In this document: positions 56,065 through 64,000 of the stretch, one piece after another
Layout: every line of letters begins with the position of its first letter
How positions within the stretch are numbered: position 1 is the stretch's first letter
Source of the DNA: Melanocharis versteri
Taxonomy: Eukaryota; Chordata; Aves; Passeriformes; Melanocharitidae
NCBI GenBank assembly: GCA_013397845.1
Contig: VZTG01001086.1
Span: 128,997 to 192,996 of the forward strand
DNA: 64,000 nt
Direction of reading: 5' to 3'
Position numbers and translations under genes: made by a program
The notes under the pieces: generated by a model
Database searches by the model: none
Seen by the model: only the letters and a program-made list of their open reading frames with translations
What the model was told of the DNA's origin: nothing

Positions 56065-56204
56065 ATTACCATCCCTGGAGGGATTTAAAAGCCATGTGGG
56101 TGTGGCACTTGGGGACATGGGTGCGTGGTGGCCTTTGCAGTGCTGGGGGATGGTTGGGCTTGATGATCCCAGAGGGCTTTTCCAACCTAAATGATTCCAG
56201 AACC
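56065..56204 (+). mobile_element. CR1 LINE fragment in 3' flank
   Basis: CCATCCCTGGAGGGATTTAA to CAACCTAAATGATTCC, a forward copy of the subfamily seen in reverse at 49660. Confidence 0.88.
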
Positions 56205-56412
56205 ACAGGGAGCCTCCAAGCCACAGGGATAAACCTTGACAGGGGATTGTGCTCTGGCAAGCAGGGGGATCTCCAGCTGCTCTGAACAGGTAAATATGAG
56301 AGGCTTTACCCCTGTTTTCTTATCCAGATCAAACAACTGGCCTGTCCCATCCAGGAGAGCAGAAATTGATATCACACCTTGCTTCTCCCATCTGCATTTG
56401 ACCAACTTCCCT

Positions 56413-56508
56413 AAAATCACAGAATCACAGAATGGTTTGGGTTGGAAGACACCTTAAAAATCATCCAGTTCCAGCCTCCCTGGACAGGGACACCTTCACT
56501 AGACTTTG
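56413..56508 (-). mobile_element. Short CR1 tail in 3' flank
   Basis: AAAATCACAGAATCACAGAA to GACACCTTCACTAGAC. A reverse CR1 end of about 95 bases. Confidence 0.9.
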
Positions 56509-57782
56509 TCATCTCCAAACAAGGACCTCAGGGGCCTTTCTTTGGCAGGACAAACACTGCCAGGGCTGCTCTGTCTGGTGTTGACTCTCCGGTACCTTAA
56601 ACTTTGGCACCTACTCAGTACAGCTGTGCTGGTAAAAAAAAAAATACCAGTTCTTTCCCCTGGTCCTGAGGCCCGTTGGTCTGCTCTGGTTATGTCCATG
56701 CTATTAAACTCTCTCAGCCTCCAAAACAGCGTGGACAGATCCAAAATAGATTTTGGGACGTGTTCTTGGTGTGTGCTGTCTCCAGTCTGATGCCCAGGGA
56801 TTGTTTTCGTCTTTGATAGTTTCTGGGAACAGGTTAAGAGTTTAGCAGTGAAGATGATCTGGCTGTGTTGAATTTAATACTACAGATACATCCAATTTTT
56901 CCTGAAATCAACAGTGTTGGTTTTCATCTGGTGGACAGAGCCACCTCTCTCCATGGGCCAACACCACACAGGACATCAATCAACCCAGCTGGTCAGACTG
57001 GAAAAAGTCACCTCTGCCATCCATGGACTGGCGAATGTTTATCCCAGGTGTCTAGATGCTCCCACAGGTTCCCAGCCCTGGCTCTCCGTGGGCCAGGAGC
57101 CCTCTGTATCTCCAGATCTCCTCCCCTTGGGCTGTGCAGCGTCTCCCCACAGCTCCCCTGGCACCGTAGGTGGTCCTCCAGCCCCACCGCACGGTCGCTT
57201 CCCCCTGATAACTCCAGGGTCTCAAAGGTCACCCCAAGGGCAGCGGGGGGACATGTATCAACCAGCCCCGACACGCTGCACTCCAGGAGTAGCTGTGTTT
57301 AGAGCCAGCGACTCTCTGATCTTCAATAACCTGGCAGCAGCTTGTAAACAGTGCGTTTGACGTGATAGCATCCTCCGTGAGCAATTTGCACCCTTCCCCC
57401 CCAGCCCCCTGCCCTCTTCTCACTCCCACTTTGGCTGCTCGGAGCCAAAGTTGCTGGGAGAGGCTCAGCCTGTGGCTGAGTGTCGGATTCAGTGGGCTGG
57501 GGAGTTGGGGAAGGCTGCAGGGGTGGGAGCACTGGTTTGTGTGTGTGCTCTGCGCGCACAGTTTGAATGTGTGGTGCTACAGAAGCACCGATGGTGTTTT
57601 TAAAATACTGCCTTGCTTTGTCTCTTATGGATTTGATCTGAGAAGAGTGGGGCAGTGGAAGACTGCAGAGCCTTTGGCACAGACCAACAACACCCCAGCC
57701 CCAAGGTGTGACACGAAAATGTAAAGGCATTTGTTGGGATAAAAGCAACACCCACCAGGCTGGTGATCAAAATTCACCTCCA

Positions 57783-58088
57783 GTTTCATAGAATCATCAA
57801 ATGCTTTGGGTTAGAAGGGACCTTAAAGATCATCTTGTTCCACTATCCCAGGTTGCTCCAAGCCCCGTTCACCCTGGCCTTGGACACTTCCAGGGATCCA
57901 GGGGCAGCCACAGCTTCTCTGGGCAGCCTGTGCCAGGGCCTCCCCACCCTCACAGGGAACAATTTCCTCCCAATAGCCCACCTAACCCTGCCCTCTGCCG
58001 GTGTGAAGCCACTCTCCCTCATCCTGTCCCTCCGGGCCCTTGTCCCAAGCCTCTCTCCAGCTTCCCATCCTCAGTTCCTTGTACTGAG
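57783..58088 (-). mobile_element. CR1 LINE fragment in 3' flank
   Basis: TTCATAGAATCATCAAATGC to CATCCTCAGTTCCTTGTACT, a reverse copy in which the segment CACCCCCTGCCATGGGCAGG has been deleted. Confidence 0.9.
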
Positions 58089-58764
58089 TAAGGAAGGTCT
58101 GAGCCCTGGGGATGGACTGTGTTTTACTCAGAGGGGCTCTCTCGGCCTTGTCCCACTTAGCCGAAAAAGGAAGGAACACTGGGATAATTCATTGCAGGGG
58201 AAATGCCCAACCAATGCTCGCTCTGAAGCAGGAGGAGCTCAAAAAGATGGATGGAGGGAAAGGGGACGACCAGATTGCCCTGTCTCTCCCAGAAACATGG
58301 ATAAACCCCTTTGAAGCTCCATCTCCAAACTCTCCATCCTGTTAGTCTGGCACAGGTCTGGCTTGGCCTGGGTAGCACTGACCCAGGTGAGTCCCAGGCG
58401 TAATTTGGGGGTTATCATGGGCCAGACACCATTCCCAAATTCCTAATAATCATTGTGAGCCTGGCCATCCTTTTCTGAAGGTGAAGAGAGCTTAATAGGA
58501 TGGACCCAACCCATGCTGCAGGACCAGAGGGTTCTTCCACCAGGGAAGAAAACAAAATATGAAGGCAGGAGAAACCAAAGAGCTCTGCAGCCACATCTCC
58601 CCTTTCCTTTTTCACCTGGCAAAGCAGCAGGTGAAGGCCACGGGACAGAGCCCAGCTGTGCCGGCTACTTCCAACGCAAATCTCCCACGAAATCCCTGCT
58701 GTCAGCCCCACTCCTCCTCCTCCTCCTCTCACTCGGAGCAGGGCAGCAAAACAATCCTGCCGTA

Positions 58765-59045
58765 TCCCTGCCCGCCCCGGAGCCGCTCAAGGTGACCGTC
58801 CGTGCGCATCTGTGCCCTGTCCCCCCGGCCACCCCTCGCCTCCCGCGGGAATGTTCTGTCCCCGGGAGCGGGAGCGTCACGGGGGGAGCTGCCTGCGTCA
58901 GGCTCTGCTGCCACGGAGACCTTGACTCCTGCCTGGGAACGGGGAGGACAGGCCAGGGCCGCGCTGCCAGACGAGGCTGGAATAACGGGGCTGGGGTGCA
59001 GGATGCTCCGGTCCAGGGTCCCCTCCCCGAGCTGGTGGCTCCGGG
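58765..59045. promoter_or_regulatory. CpG-rich patch in the 3' flank
   Basis: About twenty CpG dinucleotides in roughly 280 bases, with CCGCGGG and CCCCGGG sites, surrounded by CpG-poor sequence. It may be a small CpG island or an upstream element of the next gene (GATA4 in other vertebrates). No exon can be named in it. Confidence 0.4.
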
Positions 59046-62000
59046 GTGATGCTTCAACAGAAAGTGTCAGATACCCCCAGCAGCAGGCTGAGCAGTTCCC
59101 ATAGGATATTTTTTAGATCCCGTTCTCCTCCTCCCCTCAGAGATAAGGTTTTGTACCCCTGATGAAGCCCTGGTGTGTTATTTAAAGTCTTGCTGGTATA
59201 AAATTGGGTTTTCTTTCTATCCACTGTTTTCATGTGGATTATAAATCCACCATGGTTTTGACCACGATTTTCCCTGGTCCACAAGCCAAATCAGCATTAA
59301 TTCACTCATCATTAATTCTAATGGCCTGGACGCAAATGAGGACAGGGAAACACCAAGGGCCTGGAATCCCTGGAGATGAGATGCAGAACTGCACTGGAAC
59401 CTGCATCCACCACACAGAGGGACAGTGTTCCAGCCTTTGCTGCGGTCCAGTCAGCCCACCAGTATGGATAGTGGGAAAAAAAGTCTTTTCCATCCTAAAG
59501 AGAAATCTGTTCTTGGTCAGAGAAGGTTTCTCCTTCTCTGGTCATGCACTGAGCGCAGCCAGCCCAGAGGAGGTCAGGTCTCCTCCTCATGCCTTTCTTC
59601 CTTTAGCCTTTTCTCTGAGGTGCAACATCTGCAAGGTCCTGAGTGCCCAGCAAGATGGAATCAATTCCTCCCTCCTCCCTGCCTGAACAGGAGCGTTGGA
59701 GCTACGGGAAGCTCAGCCATCCATGAGCTGGGCAGCCCCTCTGCCCCATGTCCCTGAGAAGAAAACTCAGCACCAGGAAGTGCCACAAGATCTCAAAGAT
59801 AAGGTGATGCCATTTTGGTTTTTACCTTTTTTTCTTTTATATATTCTCTGTATTCTTTACACATATATTTGTATGTGTAAAGAATACAGAGACCTTGGTG
59901 GTCACCAAGACAAATCTGAGCCTCCAAAAACCCCTCACTGCCCTGTTCATCCGGCACAGGAAAGCTCCAAACTCACCTGCAGACACACCACAACTGAGAG
60001 TCAGCCCTCTAAGGCTCTTCACACAACACTCATCCCACACTCAGCAAGAAAACAACGGAATTTGGGTGAAATGCAAAGTCCAGTCTGCCCAGAAATGTTT
60101 GTTTCTGCTCCTTCACCTCCTCCTGTTGTTTCAGGAGACAACTCCATATCTGTCTGGTTTTTAGCTGCCTTTTCTCAGCACAAGCCAAGAGCAAGAGAGG
60201 TTGGCTGCCACTGATCCGCTGCTGCTGAGGAGATTTTGGGTAGGCAAGAAACTGTTTGGCACCAGGGTTGACATGAACAGCTCAGGCTATTTAAAAAGGG
60301 TGATTTAATCAGCAGAGGTATTTCTGCCCAGCTCCCTGCACGGAACATTTGGCATTTTGCTGGAATCAGACCAAGGTGTTTTATCAGGAGCAGCGAGGAA
60401 GGGAAGGAAAGGGCAAAGCAGATGCGGGTGCAGATGAAGAAAAAAAGAGAGGCTTCCAAGGTTCTTCCATAAAGAAAAGCAAGGAAGAGAAAACAGAGTT
60501 AAAAATAATGTCATGGCATGTTCTGGGCAGAGATACCAACATCCTAGGAAAAATATACGCGTTTATTTTTTGCCAAGAGGGAAATAAAAGGGAGGATGAG
60601 GGAGGATGCTGAGGCTGTTCTTTGATTTGAAAACGAAACAAGGCCAAAGAGTAGAGACAGTCACTGGCATTTTTCAACAGAATCTGCATTTTACAGCTAA
60701 GGCTAAAGCAAACTGGTCTTGAAACATGCTGAGTGCAGGAATTTGCTCAGAGGAAGAAGGGTCAGATCCAGTCCTGTGCCACCAAATGTTGCTCACACAG
60801 TCCTATAAGGAAATCTGTGCAAATCCTTGGATGGGGTGAAGGGAATTAGTGTGAACTCTGCTTTTTGCTTTCAGTGGTTTTTGGTTCAGTCCCTTCTGCT
60901 GTCGAGAACAGCCGTCACCATCTAAGCATGAAGGGCCAATGTCATCCAAGAATTAAGTAGTGACTCTCCATCATTTGAGAGGGAGTTAGGTACATGCATT
61001 CCTTTAGGGAGCTAACCATAAAGGCTTGTCTGGAAAGACTTTTGCACCATTTTAACTTTATCTCTTCAAGACAGCTCTGGGTTTTGTCTCAGCTGGCTGA
61101 AATTTTTCATGGCCATCATTAATTCACTCAAAAATGCAGGTTTTGGCAGATCAAGTCTCTTTGCAAGTTCAGGCCAAATTTGGCAAGTTCAGCCAAAAAA
61201 AAAAAAAAACCCAAAAAAACCAAAGCCAGAAAACTTCAAAGCACACCCCCACATCAGCTCTTTGGTCCATATGTGTTGATTCCGGTCCGTTCTCAAGCTT
61301 CCTTTGCTGCAGAGACACAAAAGCTGCCACGCCAAATCATGGATCTACAGGAATTTCCAGAGTGCTCCTCCAAAAGACAGGCAGAAGACAGGCTGGGTCA
61401 CATGCATGGGCGTTGTTGGACAGCACAAATATCAGTGCACATCTCCCCTTCCCAGATAAATAGCACCACTCAGCATCAGAGCCAAAGGATCCCAAAAAAT
61501 GATCAAAGACGTTTTTAGGCATCTGAATTCATTGTTGTCCCCAGGCTCCACAGTCAGTGGAGCTTGGAGAGCAATTCAGCTGGATGGAGGTGTCTGCTTT
61601 AACAGGAGCTGAATCCTTCCAGAGTCTGCTGAGTGTCTGGGTGACACCTCCAGTGACCATCACAGGACACATTCGCCAGCCACCGTGAGCAAAAAGGAGC
61701 TGAAAAACTGCTGTGCTGAGATATTTCCAATGCAAAAGCAGTAAATGATTAAATCTTATCCTTCGCCTGGAGTCTGATCCGGAGGAGGTGTTGTGTGTGG
61801 GAGCCTTGAGATTTGTGAGAATCCTTCCAGCACTGGGTTTCACTTGGAGAAAATGGAAAATCCTGGTGGAATTTCTGTGCTCATTACACAGTTCTGGCGT
61901 AGAACGACTTGTGACAACACAGAGACAAAAGTCCCTCCTGAAACCTTCACCTCCTGTTCCCTCCACCCAGCAAACTCCGTTTCTAATTGCCACAGGTGCT

Positions 62001-62684
62001 TTTGGAGAATTCCTTGGTTCAGGGGGATTTCTGTGTTCCAGGAGGGTTAAAGGGACAACCAGCTCCTGGTTTGCTTTGGAGGAAAAACGTCCATTGCAAT
62101 CAACCCTCTGTCACGAGACACAGGAAGAGCAGTGAACGCTGGGGTAAACGAGGAAAGTTTGGATGTTAAAAATGCAGAGGGACTGCCAGGAAACACTGGG
62201 AGGATATCTGAAAGGCAGCAGGGGAAATGAGATGGAAGCGAGGTCTAATTTAGAGATAAACTCACCAATTTGCATTCATTTTCCTCATCCCCCTCCCTGC
62301 CTTCACTTTGGCCATTTTTAGATCCAGAACCTTTTTTAGGCTCCCAGATATTCAGGATTGCTTTCATATTTACTCCAGCCATGCAGAGGTAAATGATCCT
62401 GTGGGATTTGCTGCCTGTCCGGACACCAGAGGTAAATGAAATCTGCACAACAGATACATACACGGCTCCATTGCTTCCAAATCCATGTCTAGGGACTTTC
62501 TCCAGCTTGGGGAAAGCTAGCTTTCTCCTGACATTTCAGATCTTCTCCCTGGACCAAATTCCCAAAGGTGAGGGAGCTGCAAAACACACAGTTGAGCATC
62601 AAAAATGGTTTTTTCAACATGTTCCTGCAGGTCAGGATTTGCTATTCGCAAACATTGCACGAGTGGTGACAAAATTTTAGTAGA
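59046..62684. other. 3' flank, unique sequence around hairpin
   Basis: About 3.6 kb. Apart from the inverted repeat and an A run near 61195-61210, no repeat family, RNA gene or exon is recognisable. Confidence 0.5.
59845..59892. repeat. Perfect 21-bp inverted repeat with 6-base loop
   Basis: Arm 59845-59865 begins TCTCTGTATTC and ends ACACATA. Arm 59872-59892 is its exact reverse complement, and the loop is TATTTG. Pairing stops at both ends of the arms, so it is a self-contained hairpin and not the edge of a larger inverted repeat. No transposase or terminal structure surrounds it. Confidence 0.95.
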
Positions 62685-62958
62685 GCCTGTTGTGACAAGG
62701 AGTGATGATTTTAAACTAAAAGAGGATATATTTTGACTGGATATAAGGAAGAAATATTTTACAGTGAAGGTGGTGAGGCCCTGGCACAGGATGCCCAGAG
62801 AAGCTGTGACTGCCCCATCCCTGGAAGTGTCCAAGGCCAGGGTGGACAGGGCTTGGAGCAACCTGGGATAGTGGAAGGTATCCTGGTTTGCTGCAAGAAG
62901 ACTGGACTAGCTGACCATTAAATGTCCCTTCCAACCTAAACTATTCCACGATTCTTTG
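62685..62958 (+). mobile_element. CR1 LINE fragment in 3' flank
   Basis: GTTGTGACAAGGAGTGATGA to AACTATTCCACGATTCTTTG, a forward copy of the common subfamily. Confidence 0.9.
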
Positions 62959-64000
62959 TGCAAATCCCAGAAGGGCGGGAGAGAGGGAGTCCGTGTCTAT
63001 AAATCAGACTCCAGCTCCATCCCCACCATGTCGCTGCATCAAGGCAAAAGCAAAGACAGCACAGCCACCTGCGCAGGGGAGCAGCCTGAAGATGAAAGGC
63101 GCAGCCTTCCCTCCCCTCCGTTACCTTCACGCTCTGCAAGTCACTTATTTTTTGTTACAGACTCGGCCACCTTCAGCAAGAGGGCTGTAGACGAGGTCAT
63201 GGCTCCTTTCTGGGAACCTGATGATTTCAGTTTCGCTTTCCTGAGCCCGAGAGAGGCTGCGAACTGAAATCTCTTCTCCCAGACAACTCAGCCATGAGGC
63301 TCTCCTGCCACGTCACAGAGAGGGACTCCACACTGGGACCGTATTTGGGAACGTGGTGGGGTTGGGGACTCAAACCTCTCTCATCAGGAAATCCCTCAGC
63401 TGCCTTTCAAGAGGGAATGTGTCCACTTGCAACCAAACCATGAAAGATTCACAGTTTTCAGCCATTCCTTCTGGTGATAGTCATTTCTACTGCAAAAGAA
63501 AGCAGAAGAACACACACCAAAAAGAAAAAAAAGTGCTAAACAGAAAAACATTAAGAAGAAAACTAAATTCTCAGTCCTGTATCCCCCTTTCCCCTTCCAA
63601 ACACATTTCAAGTGAATAATTTCTGACTGCTGCCTCTGCAGTGCCGTGGGCAGAGTGAATGGAAGCTGCTGAGTCCGGCCAACTCAGTGCGTGCAGGGCA
63701 TGCAGGATTCCAGCTGGGAAGAACCACTGGCCACTGGGTCACGGATCCCTGATCACTCATCAGCAGGCCCTGAAAGGAGATGCAAGTCACTGCAAAGAGT
63801 CTCACTGATTTGGGGGCAGGGGATGGGGCCAAATCAGTGTTTTCTCATAAATCTGGACAACGTGTATATCACTCTAATTGATGTCAAACTTTCAGCCTGA
63901 CATGCTTTATAAACCCTGGGCAGCTTTGATCTCCTTGTCTTTGCCTATAAATGCAAGGATTACAAAAACATTCCGAAAAACGTCACCAAAAAATGTCTTT
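62959..64000. other. End of window, nothing recognised
   Basis: About 1 kb of unique sequence with no repeat tail and no exon that I can support. Confidence 0.5.

Noticed and set aside
7974..62275. Perfect octamer sites ATTTGCAT/ATGCAAAT at about 7974, 19033 and 62268
   Set aside because: About two are expected by chance in 64 kb, so they are not evidence for B-cell enhancers on their own.

Overview
This window is vertebrate nuclear DNA, almost certainly from a bird and probably a passerine. More than thirty truncated CR1 retrotransposons carry the avian-type 3' end, and one tRNA-Ile-derived SINE fused to a CR1-like tail (21757-21884) resembles the passerine TguSINE1 family. No bacterial, plasmid or CRISPR structure is present.

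The only protein-coding gene I can support is BLK, a B-lymphoid Src-family tyrosine kinase, on the + strand. Twelve coding exons run from 24842 to 50569. They join in a consistent splice phase to 500 codons (499 residues plus stop), with a myristoylation site, unique region, SH3, SH2, kinase domain and C-terminal regulatory tyrosine. A 3' UTR follows, with a poly(A) signal at 51085-51090. The non-coding first exon is not proven; a candidate promoter and exon lie around 6540-7060.

Layout: 1-24841 is 5' flank and putative intron 1, with a GC-rich start, scattered CR1 copies, and two single-N joints at 6070 and 13839. From 24842 to 50569 is the coding part of BLK. Intron 3 holds a long TTTTTC/CTCCTT hexanucleotide tract broken by a 59-N gap. 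Intron 10 holds a putative LTR and a 457-bp direct duplication split by one N. From 51126 to 64000 is 3' flank, with CR1 copies, a CpG-rich patch at 58765-59045, a perfect 21-bp inverted repeat at 59845-59892, and a long frame with few stops at 53933-55720. In other vertebrates BLK sits between FAM167A and GATA4, but no exon of either is visible here.

I found no new multi-gene system. The best leads are the micro-duplicated 5' splice site of BLK exon 12, the perfect hairpin at 59.85 kb, the converging poly(A) signals after BLK, and the assembly joints that coincide with direct duplications.
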